64,000 bases of DNA, taken from assembly GCA_963762435.1 (NCBI GenBank), contig CAVXLN010000025.1, positions 40,033 through 104,032 on the forward strand, read 5' to 3'. Origin of the DNA: JAXDMU01 sp963762435. GTDB lineage: Bacteria; Pseudomonadota; Alphaproteobacteria; ATCC43930; CGMCC-115725. The position numbers and the translations under genes are program-made. Within the stretch, counting starts at the first letter, position 1. Each line of letters opens with the position of its first letter. A model generated the notes under the pieces. The model was not told the DNA's origin and ran no database searches. It saw only the letters and a list, made by a program, of their open reading frames with translations. Of this stretch, positions 51,154 to 61,939 are shown one piece after another.

Positions 51154-52080
51154 CGGGCACCCCCTTCGGCGGGAACGTGGACGAACGGCGAGGACTTGGC
51201 CGCGGATGCGGCGACGTGGAACGTTGCCATACAACTGGTGCTCCATTGATGTTGGGGTTACTGGCCAGGGCCCTCGGGCGGTATGCGCCGCACGGGGGTC
51301 CGCTACCTCTTGGGTAGCCGGCGAAGTATTATCGAGACGAACGACGTGGGCAATGGAAAAGTGCTCACGAGGAGGCCTCGAGATCGGACCGCCGTGGTGT
51401 GCCCCGTGTTGCGCACGGGGCCGGAACGCGCAGCCAAGCGGAACGCGCCTCGTGGGGCCCCGTGCTGAAACACGGGGCAGGAAAGCGCGGCCAAGCCCGG
51501 CGGAGCCGGGCTGAGAGGGAGCCCGGCTCCGCCGGGCTTCAGCCCGCGCGGCGGCCCGTCTCGAGACAGCGTCTCACGCGCGCGGTGCTGAAGGCACGCG
51601 CGGCGAGGCGCCTCTCAGCCCGGCGCAGCCGGGCTTGGCCGCGCTTTCCTGCCCCGTCTTTCAAGACGGGGCACACCAGGACGGTCCCGTTTCGAGACAC
51701 CCTCTCACGCCCGCGGTTCTGAAGGCGATGGGTTCCGACCCACGCTCATGCCTCGCGTGGCGCCGTGGCGCAGCCCGGAGGGCTTCGCAGTGTTAGCCCG
51801 GGGTTTCAACCCCGGGCGGGGGTGCAGGCTCGACACGACGCCTCAGGAGGCTCTGGCCTCGGCGGCTGGCATGCCGGCGAGCGGCTGGCATGCCGGCGAG
51901 CACGCCACCGGGAGCGCAGTCTCCGCATGCGCCACCAGCACCCTCGTCGTGGCCCGCTTGCTCCGCGCGGCTCGCTCCGCTCGCCTCGCTCCGCGCGCGG
52001 TACGGAACGTCCCTTCCCCCCGCTGCGCGGTGGATCCCGGTCGCAGCGCGGCCGGCGACGAGGTGCTGACCGCCCCAGCC
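51154..52080. repeat. Non-coding interval with dispersed palindromes
   Basis: These 927 bp hold no gene I can support; open frames are short and low in complexity. Two copies of the compound palindrome lie here, direct at 51457-51519 and inverted at 51611-51673, and between them a third stem, GAGCCCGGC-TCC-GCCGGGCTT. A 19-base unit GGCTGGCATGCCGGCGAGC is repeated in tandem at 51864-51901. The region ends at the lamin-tail gene. Confidence 0.65.
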
Positions 52081-53070
52081 TCACGGCGTCGGCGGGCTCG
52101 CCGAGCTCTCCGGCGTCGCGGGGCTCTCGGCCACGAAGTCGCTCGCGTTGTCCCCCGTGTCGGTGCAGTTACCGGCCGCGCCTCCTGGCAGCCGCGCGAT
52201 GCTCGCGTCCGTGTTGCTCGCCGCGCTCGACGTGTTGTTGTGCGGCAGGTTGCTCACCGGCGTGCCCGGACACGTGAACGTGGCGTCGAACGAGGCCATC
52301 GTCGCGGCGTTGTACGCGTAGCAGACCGCGGAGACCGTCACCCCCGCGTGGACCAGCCTGAGCCCGGCGGCGTCCACAATCCCGCGGGTGAGCGCGTCGT
52401 CGGGGGCGGGCGTCTCGACGTACGCGCTGCCGGCGATGAGGAAGTGCCCCCAGGCGGGCACAATCGCGCCCGCGCCGGTCCAGTGGGCATCGTAGGCCAC
52501 GTCGGAGGTGCCCCTTCCCTGGAGCACCCAGGTCGCGTCGAGGGTCACGGCCGAGCCCGTCGCGTTGAAGAGCGTGACGAACTCGTCGGAGGCCCCGCCG
52601 GCCCCGCGCGAGCGGATCTCGCTGATGACCACGTTCCCAATCGCGCACGCCGTGCTGCCGCCCGAGCTCGACGACGTGCCGGCGCCCGAGCTCGACGCCG
52701 AGCTCGACGCCGGCGCCGCGCCGCCCGAGCCGCCGCCGCCGGAACCGCCGAAGCCCCCGGCACCGCCGGAGCCGCCGGAGCCCCCAGCACCTCCGCCGCC
52801 GCCGGCACCACCGGCACCGCCGGACCCACCGGAGCCGAAGACGCCGCCGAAGCCGGTACCGGCGGGGCCGGTCCCGCCGGAGCCGCCGGCGTCCCCGGAC
52901 GACGAGGTGCCACGGCCTGTGCTCCCCGTGGAGGAGCTCCCTCCGGCGGCCGTGCCGCCGTGGGCGGGGACGTCCGCCGCCTTCGAGCAGGCGAGAGCCG
53001 GGAAGGCGCCGGCGACGGCGACGCTGGTGACGAGAAGGAGAGCGACCTGGGACGAGAGTTTGTGGTTCAT
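52081..53070 (-). CDS. Exported lamin-tail-domain surface protein
   Basis: 329 residues. The N-terminal signal ends in FPALACSK, which could be a signal peptidase site or an atypical lipobox. A long low-complexity region of Gly/Ser/Thr repeats (GGSGGAGGAGGGGGAGGSGG, then ASSSASSSGAGTSSSSGG) spaces out a C-terminal lamin-tail domain, VVISEIRSRGAGGASDEFV, ATWVLQGRG and YVETPAPDD. Such layouts are common on myxobacterial outer surfaces. Unlike its neighbours, this frame is intact over its whole length. Function unknown, perhaps structural or adhesive. Confidence 0.75.
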   Translation of the reverse strand: MNHKLSSQVALLLVTSVAVAGAFPALACSKAADVPAHGGTAAGGSSSTGSTGRGTSSSGDAGGSGGTGPAGTGFGGVFGSGGSGGAGGAGGGGGAGGSGGSGGAGGFGGSGGGGSGGAAPASSSASSSGAGTSSSSGGSTACAIGNVVISEIRSRGAGGASDEFVTLFNATGSAVTLDATWVLQGRGTSDVAYDAHWTGAGAIVPAWGHFLIAGSAYVETPAPDDALTRGIVDAAGLRLVHAGVTVSAVCYAYNAATMASFDATFTCPGTPVSNLPHNNTSSAASNTDASIARLPGGAAGNCTDTGDNASDFVAESPATPESSASPPTP

Positions 53071-53272
53071 GATCGCTCATCGACCCGACCCAGGCGGAAG
53101 TTGCTTAGAAATCTCAAAAAGGTTCAACGTGCCCCACCCCTGGGTGCCCGCGCAGGCCCACGCGGGGTAGAGGCCCCACGAACTGCGCACGATTGCAACG
53201 CCGTCCGGGGCTTGGGCGCCGGAACAATCGTGTCCATGCTGGGGTTCTGCATCCCCGGAGGCCGACCCTGCC

Positions 53273-55247
53273 ATGGCCCGAACCGCGTTGCTCCTCGCCG
53301 CCGTCACCGCCGCCGCCCTCGTCCCGCCTGCGCCCGAGGCGCACGCGGCGCACACGGCGCCCACGCTCGACGACTACCGGCACTTCCGCATCGCCGCGAT
53401 CGACCTCGCCGGCCGCATGCCCACGCGCGACGAGATCGCCGCCTTCGAGCGCCCCGACTTCGACCTCGACCGTGGATCGACGCAGCAGCTCGGCGGCGCC
53501 GGCGTACGTCGAGCGCCTGACGCGCATCTACATGGACGCTGCTCCGGCTCGAGCCGAACCTCGACTTCGCAGCTCGGCCGCCCGCGCAGCTCTATCGCCA
53601 CGACGATCGATGGGCCCCGACGGCAAGCCCGTCTCCGTCTACTACCGGCACGAGCCAGCGCCGCGAGCGCGCGGAGACCGACGGCGAGTTCTGCCTCACG
53701 CCGGACGAGACGGGCTCAGTCGTCCGCCAGCGGGCAGCCGCCGCGCGGCACGCCGAAGAAGGTCGACGCAGAAGGTCCTCGACGCAGCACACCGTGCTCG
53801 TGAGCCCGTGGTGGCTCTACCGCGACTACCGCGTCCGCGAACGCCGTCGCAGCGCTACGGCGAGGGCTGGAACGACGCCGGATCCGGAGTACAAGCTCGT
53901 CGAGGTCGCTGCTCGCCGAGCCCGACGGCAAGACGCCCACCGTCGAGGTGCGCGTCTGCCGCGAGGAGGCGCAGACGCGCGACGACGGGCCACGTCTACG
54001 CGAGCGGGCCGCGCCCGGCAGCCGCCGAAGGGCGACGCCCGCTCGCCCGAAGCGGACCGCGCTGCGACGCCGCCGCCCGCTCGACACGGCCGTACGCGAC
54101 GCAGCACAAGGGCGAGGAGTCTCGTGCCGCGACGCGAAGTCGGCGCTCGACTACGCGCCCGACTGCGGCTGCGGCGTCGGCCTCGAGCGCTGCCTGCCGG
54201 GCGACGGCCCGGCAACGAGCCGCAGCGCCTTCTACTTCCCGAACCACATGCCGCTCGGCCCCGACGCGCCCGCTCGACAACGCGCCGCAGCAGGCGCAGC
54301 GGTGGTTCCCGTACTGGTGGTCGCGCGAGGCGGTGCACTTCCTCGACGACCTCTTCGCGAGCGACCGCGACTTCCGCGAGATCCTCACCGGCGCGCAGAC
54401 GTTCGTGAACGGGCCGCTCGCGCAGTTCTACCGGACGATCCAGCGCGGCAACTGCTGCGGGCCCGAGGCGGCCTTCGGGATGACCGAGGAGACGCGAGCC
54501 GCTCTTCGATCCGAAGCAGCGTCCCGGCCGATCTCGCGCCGCAGGACGTCGACACGTGGAAGCTCGTCGCCGACCGCGGGCCGCACGCCGCGGGCATCCT
54601 GACGATGCCGATGTTCCTCGAGAAGTACGCGTCGGCGCGCGCGCGCGGCGCGGCGCTCTACAACGAGTTTCTCTGCAAGTCGTTCGTCGCCGAGCAACGC
54701 CGCAGCTCACGCCGTCGACCGAGCCGAACCTGATGATGCGCCCGGGCTGCTCGACGTGCCACGCGACGCTCGAGCCGCTCGCGGCGTACTTCGCGCGCGT
54801 CGAGCCGGCGAGCTTCGTCTTCCTCCCGCAGGCGCAGTTCCCGGTGCGACAACCCGACGCTGCAAGAAGGACAAGAACGGGAAGCTGAACGGGCAGCTGC
54901 AACGCGCTTCTACGACGTCGCGTTCGCCGACGACAAGGGCGCGACGCTGCGCAGCGCGTACGCTCGCCGGCGCACGCCGACGCGACGCCGGCCGGCGCCG
55001 GCGCAGGACATCACGCGCAGCCCGAGTTCGCGGCGTGCGCGGTGCAGCGGGTGACGTCGTCGTTCCTCGGGCGGCCGACGACGCCGGACGACGACGCCGC
55101 TCCTCGACGTCGCTCGACGGACACGTTCGTCGCGTCGGGCTTCCGCATGCGCGCGCTCGTGCGCGCGCATCGTGCGCTCCGCCGCGTACCGCGCGATCGA
55201 ACAACGACTGCGCGTCCGACGCCGCGGCGCGAGTGAGGCGCCAGTGA
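53273..55247 (+). pseudogene. DUF1549/DUF1592-type cytochrome-associated protein, many frameshifts
   Basis: Frames pieced together give a protein of about 640 residues: signal peptide (LLLAAVTAAALVPPAPEAHA), DYRHFRIAAIDLAGRMPTRD (DUF1549-like), AYVERLTRIYMD, TDGEFCLTPDETG, SPWWLYRDYRV, WWSREAVHFLDDLFASDRDF and FREILTGAQTFVNGPLAQFY, then a c-type heme site in RPGCSTCHATLEPLAAYFA, and FAACAVQRVTSSFLGRP. This is the layout of planctomycete/myxobacterial DUF1592-DUF1588 proteins. Dozens of single-base indels interrupt it, e.g. near 53471, 53541, 53655, 53733, 53767 and 53787. First gene of a four-gene cluster. Confidence 0.7.
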
Positions 55248-55961
55248 GGCGCGCGCGCTCGCTGGTCGCTCGTCGCTGGCTCGCGCTGGCCGGCGTGCGG
55301 CTGCGCGCCGCCGCGCGTCGTCGCGCCGGTGCCCGGCGGCGCCGCTCCCGAGCCGATCGCGTCGTCGCCGAGGACACGGCGCCGAAGGAGGACCTCCGCA
55401 TGGTGCCGCCCGAGGTCTACATGCGCACGTACCTCCAGCTCTTCGGCGGCCTCGCGCCGCTCGAGGTCCAGAAGCGCGCGCGCGGCGGCGACGGCGGGCA
55501 GCTCTTCGACACGTGGGACGACTACGTCTCGGCGCTCGGCTTCCCCGACTACCGCCTCGACATCCCGCGGCAGACGCAGACCAACGCGCTGATGGTGGCG
55601 ACGTTCGAGCGCCTCGGCGTCGCGCTCTGCGATCGCGCCGTCGAGCACGATCTGCAAGGCGCAAGGCCGCCGCCGCCGCGTCGACGAGCGCCTCATCTTC
55701 GCCTTCGACGCCGCCCGCGGGCGCGCGTCGACGCCGCGGCGTTCGCGCCGCGCTTCGACGTGCTGCACCGCACGTTCCTCGGCTATCCCGCGTCGCTCGC
55801 GCCGCCCGAGCGCGTCGCGCGCTTCTTCGCGCTCTACCGCGACATCGTCGCGCGAGCCACGCCGAAGGCGCGCGCCGAAGTCGCGCTTCACGCCCGACGA
55901 GGCCGGCTGGGCGGCCGTCTGTTACGGCCTCGTCCGCCACCCCGAGTTTCATCTCTACTGA
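55244..55961 (+). pseudogene. Companion protein of the DUF1592/DUF1501 cluster, frameshifted
   Basis: About 240 residues read across at least three frame changes. Recognisable pieces are PKEDLRMVPPEVYMRTYLQL, FGGLAPLEVQKRARGGDG, DTWDDYVSALGFPDYRLDIP, TNALMVATFERLGVALCDRA, VARFFALYRDIVARATP and, at the end, VCYGLVRHPEFHLY. The last motif is a usual ending of proteins encoded between DUF1592-type and DUF1501 genes. No domain name can be given. GTG near 55244 is a guess for the start. Confidence 0.55.
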
Positions 55962-55977
55962 GGAGCGCAGCGATCGC

Positions 55978-57369
55978 ATGACGCATCGCCACGCGACGAA
56001 CGTTTCTCAAGGTGCTCTCGGCCGGCGCCGTCGCCGCGCTCGCCGGGCTTGCCGATCGCGCCGCGCGCTCGCCGACGTCGCCGCGGCGAGCCGAGACCGA
56101 GTTCTTCGTCTTCATCCACGCCGCCGGCGGCTGGGACGTGACGCTCTGGGCCGATCCGCGCAACGAGGCGCGCGGCATCGTCCACCCGGCGTCGACCGAG
56201 AACACCGACACGTCGCAGCTCAAGCGCTGGGTCGACGCGCCGCTCGACGAGCGGCGCGCAGACGTTCGAGCTCGTGCGCCCGAAGGGCTCGAACCTCGTC
56301 TTCGGCCCCGGCATCGGCGATCTCGCCGACATGGCCGACCGCATCACGGTCGTCAACGGCCTCGCGATGAACACCGTCGCGCCACCCCGACGGCACGACG
56401 TTCTCGGCGACCGGGCGGCACCCGCAGGGCGGGCGCGTCGCGGCGTCGAGCATCGACACGATGCTCGTCGAACGAGCTCGGCACGCGAGCAGCTCTTGCC
56501 CACGGTCTCGCGTGCGGTTCCCGTCGTCGTACGTCGGGCGACGAACCTCGATCGGCGCGTCGTGCCGCTCGCGATCGACGACGTCGGCATCGATCAGCCG
56601 CACGCTCGTCGCGCAGCGCAGGCTGTACGACGCGAGCGCCGGAGCGCGACGCGGTGACGGCGCTGCTCTCCGAGGAGGCGCGCGATCTCGCGCAAGCGCT
56701 CGACGTACCCCGACGTGCTCGACGGGCATGGCGCTCCAGTACGAGGGCCTGCGCCGGATGCTCGGCGCGCAACCTGCAGGACGTCTTCAGCGCCGACGGC
56801 CTCAAGAAGGCGCACCCCGAGCTCGACTACAAGGCGCGCTTCGCCGGCGGCGCCGCCGTCAACGCGGCGTTCGCGCGTCGAGGCGATGAAGCGCAACCTC
56901 GTCCGCTGCGTGAGCTTCGCCGTCGGCGGCTTCGACACGCACGGCAACAACTACCGCGACGCAGGCGCAGCTCCAGCAGGAGACCTTCGACCTCGTCGCC
57001 GCGCTCGTGCAAGTCGCTCGACGCGACGCCGCACCCGACGCAGCCGGGCGCGAAGCTCTCGGAGCACACGCACATCCTCGTCGTGAGCGAGTTCTGCCGC
57101 ACGCCGCAGATCAACCTCGGCATGGGGCGCGACCACTACCCGAACAACTCGGCGCTCGTCGATCTCGCCGCGGTTCCGAAGGCGAACTTCGTCTTCGGCA
57201 AGAGCGACCCCGACCAGCTCCTGCCGCGCCGGCGCGCAAGAGTTCACCGACGGCGAGCGCGCCATCGCGCCGCCCGATCTGCTCGCGACGTTCCTCGCCG
57301 CGTTCGGCGTCGATCCCGCGCAAGTACATGCGCGACGGCGAGGTCGTGCGGGAGCTCCTGCGCGCATGA
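55978..57369 (+). pseudogene. DUF1501 family protein, frameshifted
   Basis: About 460 residues when frames are joined. The N-terminus resembles a Tat signal (TFLKVLSAGAVAALAGL). EFFVFIHAAGGWDVTLWADP, LVFGPGIGDLADMADRITVV, NGLAMNT, FSATGRHPQGGRVAASSIDT, FAVGGFDTHGNN and ILVVSEFCRTPQINLGMGRD, then HYPNNSA, are the marks of DUF1501 (sulfatase-like) proteins. It has at least ten indels. The stop at 57367-57369 overlaps the ATG of the next gene. Confidence 0.72.
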
Positions 57370-58539
57370 GGGCGCCGTGCGCGCTCGCCGTGTGCCGCCG
57401 GGCTCGCGTCGGCCTCGTCGGATGCGGCGGCCGCGCCGCACACGCGCGCCGCGGGCGCCGTGAGCGCGCTCGCGGTGCGCGCCGTCGCGTGGAACCCGGC
57501 GCTCGGCGCCGGTGGGCAAGGTGCGCGCGGTCGCGGACGCGGCGGCGACGGTCGTCGGCGTTCGGCGACGGCGGCGCGACGGTGCTCTCGGCGGGCGCGG
57601 TGGTCGCGAGCGATCGCGCGGTCACCGACTGGGTCGGCGCGCAGGCACATCCGCGGCGCCGACGGGGCGCGCCGCGCTGGATCGTCGGCGTCGACGGCGA
57701 CGGGCGCCTCCGCTACTTGCGGGGCATGAGCTCGCTTCGAGGACGTGTCGGCGCGCTACGGCCTCGACGGCGGCGCGTGCTCGGCGTCGCGATGCTCGAG
57801 CGCGCGCGCGTCGCGGTTCCTGCTCGACGGGGAGATCGCGGTCGCCGACGGGCATCGCGTGACGCGCTACGGGGCGGCCCCGCTCGCCGCGTTGCTCGGA
57901 GGCGGCGGCTTCGGCGCCGGCGTGCGGAACCGCGGCGGTCACGCTCGTTCGATGCGCAGGATGGCGGAGCGGACCTTCCCGCTTCCGGGCGTCACGGCGG
58001 CGGCGCTCGGGCCGGACGGGCGGCTCTTCGCGGCGACTCGCCGCGCGCATCTGCGCGACGACCGAGCACGGCGATCTCGCGCTCGTCTACGAGCGCGGAG
58101 GCGAGACGCTCCACGGCCTCGTCGTGTCGGGCGACCACGTGTGGTTCGCGGACGGCACGGAGCTCGGCGTCGTCGACGGTGAGCGCGTCGCGGAGACGAG
58201 CGGCGCGCGCGTCCGCCCGACGCGAAGCTCGCGTCCTCGCCCAGCGGCGACGTGTGGGTGCTCTCGGCCGGGACGCTCCGCGCTTCGCTCGCGCGGAGCC
58301 GGAAGCGGCGCTCGGCGTCACCTGGTCGGCGACGCTGGCGCCGATCTTCGCCCGCTCGTGCTCGTCGTGCCATCTGCCGGGCGGCGCCTCCGGCGTCGAC
58401 CTCTCGACGGCCGAAGCGTGGCAATCGGAGCGCGGCAGCGATCCGCGCCCGGGTCGTCGAGAGCAAGACCATGCCCCCCGAGGGGCACCCGCTGGTCGAC
58501 GCCGACCGCGCCGCCATCCGGGCGTGGCTGGATCGCTGA
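57366..58539 (+). pseudogene. Protein with C-terminal c-type heme motif, frameshifted
   Basis: About 390 residues across several frames. Early parts are a signal-like segment and repeats that may be a beta-propeller (FLLDGEIAVADGHRVTRYGA, LVYERGGETLHGLVVSGDHV, WFADGTELGVVDGERVAETS). The last 75 residues are clear: TWSATLAPIFARSCSSCHLP, GGASGVDLSTAEAW, ARVVESKTMPPEGHPL and DADRAAIRAWLDR, a planctomycete-type cytochrome c domain with CSSCH. ATG 57366 overlaps the DUF1501 stop. Fourth and last gene of the heme cluster. Confidence 0.62.
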
Positions 58540-58545
58540 AAGGGT

Positions 58546-59443
58546 CTACTTCGGCTCGTCGAGCACATCGGCGAGCGACATCGCATAGGACGGCCTTCTC
58601 GAGCCACCGCTCCACGCGCTGCGCGTGCCCTTCTCGGCCAGGATGCGCCCGCGCTCGGCCTCCGGCACCTCGACGCCGCGAACCCGCAGCACGGTGAGCA
58701 AGGCGCGCGCCTGAGCTTCCGCGGCCTGTGCCCTGGCCTCGTCGACGTTGGCCTCGGCGCGCACCATCATCCCCTGCAGCCGGCGCAATCAGGTCGGCGG
58801 AGCCCGGGGAGCTCGGCCTCGCCCGAGAAGAAGCGGAGGTTGCCGCCGAGGAGCGCCAGGTCGAGGCCCAGCACGGCGGAGGGGTAGCGGCCGAGCTGCG
58901 GCACGATGCGCTGGTAGCGCTCGCGCCGCCGGCGGCAGCCGGTAGCCGTGGATCTGCTGCTGGCGCGGTCGTAGACGAAGTACTCGGGGATGCCGAGGCG
59001 CGCGTAGCGCTCGACGTTGTCGACGAGGTCCTTCTTGCGGTCGCCCGTGGTGCAGGACCTCGAGCACGAGGTCGAGGCCCTTGCCCTCGTCGGCGACGAC
59101 CCAGGCCATGCGCGGGTCGTCCTCGGGCTCGGCACATCGACGACCGCCAGGACGTCCGGCGAGAACGACGCGCCTCGCCCGGGTAAGGACCGCCATCTCC
59201 TCGGCGAGGTAGACGACGCGCCCGGGCGCCGAAGTGGAGGCCGAGCGCGTCGAGGGCGCGGGTCTTGGCCTTCTTGTGGCGGCGCCCCTCGGACATGGCG
59301 GCGCGCGGGTCGGAGAGGGCGTCGAGGACGCGGACCAGGAGTCGCGCGCGCTCCGGCGCATGGCGCGCCAGGCTCCACGGTGGGGGCCACGGGGAGGGGG
59401 GGGCGGGGGGCGACTCCGTCCGCTTGCCGACCGTCGTCATCAT
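58546..59443 (-). pseudogene. Uma2 family (DUF820) restriction-endonuclease-like protein, frameshifted
   Basis: Joined frames give about 290 residues: SEGRRHKKAKTRALDALGLH, VVYLAEEMAVL, SFSPDVLAVVDV, GKGLDLVLEVLHHGDRKKDL and VERYARLGIPEYFVYDRA. The D and E-x-x-x of SPDV and LDLVLEV are the PD-(D/E)XK-like site of Uma2 proteins. A C-terminal Ala/Glu-rich coiled coil (ARAQAAEAQARALLTVLRVR) ending SLADVLDEPK is also usual in the family. Four or more indels. Role unknown; Uma2 genes often multiply in cyanobacteria and myxobacteria. Confidence 0.75.
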
Positions 59444-59643
59444 ACGCCGACCTTACCACCTCCGGCGCGGGAAGGGAGCCGGCCAGGCCGTCCGGCCGGT
59501 GCACCCCCGAACCCGGAGGCGGAAGCGCTCCTTCCGCGGGCGCCGTCCGCTACCCTGGCGTCCGTGGTCCCGATGCGGCAAGCAAGAGCGACAGGCAACG
59601 CGTCCCCGACGGCGCGCGGGGCCGACGTGCAGCGAGGGGCGAC

Positions 59644-61027
59644 GTGAGCCTGGTCGGGTTCGGCGTGAAGAACCTGCGGTGCCTCACGGACACCGGCCTC
59701 GTGCCGATCCGGCCCATCACCGTCCTGGTCGGCCGGAACAGCTCGGGCAAGAGCACCTTCCTCCGAGCATTCCCCTTGCTCCGGCAGAGCGTGGAGACGG
59801 CGCGGCGGAGCCCGGTGCTCTGGTACCACAAGGGCTACGTGGACTTTGGGAACCTGGAGACCTCCATCAACGAGCGGGCGAGCGAGCAGGGCGTGACGTT
59901 CACGTTCGACGTCGACATCCTGGAGAGCCGCGCGCAGCTTTCGATGACCATCGCGCGGCGGCGCCCGATGCACCTTATGTGCAGTCGTACGATATTCGAT
60001 TTGTAGGCCACCAGGAGGTTCACGTCGAGTTCGACGCCGGCCATCAAGGTGACCCGGTTTACGTCGGGATCGCATGACATCCTCGCTGACCGCGAGCTCT
60101 GGCTCGGGGAAGCAGGCTCTTCGTCGCGGGCCTGCAGGCGAAGGCCGGGGGGCACGTTTACCAACCTTACACCTGGCGGGAGAAGGCGCCCATCGTTGGT
60201 TTCGTGATCGCCCAGAAGCTGGAGGCGTGCATGGCCAGCAATGGCTTCGACATGGAGTTGACGCATCTGGCCCTGAGCGCGCTGGACGTCGATATCGCCG
60301 ACTTCATGTACCGCGTCGCCTACCTCGGCCCCCAGCGCGCCGTCGCTCAACGCTTCTACCGTCGCACCGACGCCGCGGTCGAAGAGGTGGACGCGCGCGG
60401 CGAGAACCTCGCCTTCCTGACGTCCCTCTCGCCGGCCGAGTGGGAGAGCCTCCAGGCGTTCACGAAGAGGTTTCTCGGCTTCGAGCCCTACGTCCGCATC
60501 GAGGGGATGAACGTCGAGGAATCCTCATCGAGGAGCCCGGCGGGCAGCACTTCAAGAACATCGCCGACGTGGGCTTCGGCTATGCCGAGGTGCTCCCGCT
60601 CTGCGCCACGCTCTGGTCGAGCTGCGTAAGGGAGCCGAGCCCGACGCGGAGGCGGACGTCGCTGCTCGCGCTGGAGCAGCCGGGGAGCTGCACCTCCACC
60701 CAGCCCACCAGGCCCAGTTGCCGCGTATGCTGGTCGGCGCGCTCCTGGAGAGCCGCAGGCTGGGGCGCGAGGTGAAGCTCATGGTCGAGACCCACAGCGA
60801 CTCGGTGGTCAACGAGCTGGGGATGATCATGCAGGAAGCGGATCGGCCACGAGGACGTGCAGGGATCGCCATTCTTCGACCAGGACGAGACGACCCGCCA
60901 GACGACCATCGTCCGCACGGGGTATCGCCCCGACGGCGTGCTGCGAGAGAACTGGCCCTTCGGTTTCCTTTGGGGCGGTGCCGCGGACGATGAGGACGAT
61001 CTCACCGATCTTGCCGCGGCGGAGTGA
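59644..61027 (+). pseudogene. AAA family ATPase (AAA_21/DUF3696-like), frameshifted
   Basis: About 460 residues when joined. GTG 59644 follows GAGGGGC and starts VSLVGFGVKNLRCLTDTGLV. Walker A is GRNSSGKST (30-38), then LLRQSVETARRSPVLWYHKG. Middle parts are RVAYLGPQRAVAQRFYRRTD and FKNIADVGFGYAEVLPLCAT (signature-like). The Walker B piece reads LLALEQP, then GELHLHPAHQAQLPRMLV after a frame change, so the original was probably ALEQPELHLHP; the switch His lies in VETHSDSVVNELG. It ends PDGVLRENWPFGFL. Indels near 59970, 60100, 60525, 60690 and 60850. The stop overlaps the next gene's ATG. Similar ATPases partner with nucleases in several defence systems. Confidence 0.75.
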
Positions 61028-61939
61028 TGCTGATCCATATCCACGCGTCCGCGGTTCACACCTCGGTAGGAAACGGCGAGAACGCTGACCGAGCTTATGA
61101 CTGCATCGAGCTGCTCCTCCGAATGCATGCCGAGGGGCAGCATGTCGTCTCGTTCCTGCCCGAGGATGTATCTCTCCTCAAAAGATCTGCGCCTCACCTT
61201 TCTCGGCTTGCGCAGCGCGCGTTGGAGCAGATCCGGGGCAGGGTGGAGATCAACGTCCTGAGCCTGCGCGATCGGCTCGCCTGGCATCTCGAGCTCGGTG
61301 TGGGGGACGGCTTCGATGGGAGGGCGTATGTGCGGCCTGAGGGCGGTCGGGTCATCCGCGCTCCACTGCTCCATTTCGATCGAACTATGCGTGCGGGCAC
61401 AGCGGCCATCATGGCCGAGCACCCCACCGACATTCGGTTCTATATGGGTCTCGCCCTGGCGCTCGAAGCGACCCGGCCCGGAGTTCGCGTCAAGCTCGCG
61501 TTCGATCACAGGCACGGGGGCGGCAGCACCTTCGGGGAGGTGTTCGAGCACCTGGCCGAGGAAGGGGCGCATCATCCTGGCCATCGCCGACAGCGACCGG
61601 CGGCGACCGAAGGGGCCCACGGGCGACACCTGGAACGCGCTCAAGAGGCGGATGACGAAGGACGGACAGAGCCTGCCTGCGTACCAGCGCGCCAAGGAGC
61701 TGCACGTCCGCGAGGCCGAGAACCTCGTGCCGCTCGACGTCTACAACGAGGTCTTCAAGAGACAGAGCGCGAACGATCAGCGGCTCGCCCACGTGAAGGA
61801 CCTGCGCCATTGGACCAGGGAGCAGCGCGAGCACGTGGACCTCAAGGGCCTCACGTACCACTGGGTCCTGCGCGGAGGAAAGGACGAGGCTGCTCGCGAC
61901 TACTGGTCCGAGGTCGCCGTCGCGCTCGGGTCGGACTAG
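61027..61939 (+). CDS. TOPRIM-like partner protein of the AAA ATPase, one frameshift
   Basis: About 303 residues. ATG 61027 overlaps the ATPase stop (TGATG). The first 175 residues (MLIHIHASAVHTSVGNGENA, LLHFDRTMRAGTAAIMAEHP) match nothing I know. After one indel near 61565 comes IILAIADSDRRRPKG and, 40 residues later, KELHVREAENLVPLDVYNEV. The D-x-D on a hydrophobic strand followed by RExENLxP is the arrangement in OLD/DUF4435-type TOPRIM nucleases, where these acidic residues bind metal. The N-terminal Glu of a full TOPRIM is not identified. Overlap with the ATPase gene suggests they act together. Confidence 0.65.

Noticed and set aside
50364..51673. Possible CRISPR array
   Set aside because: Repeats are few, of unequal length and spacing, carry strong internal stems and are dispersed in both orientations; there are no unique spacers of constant length and no cas gene.
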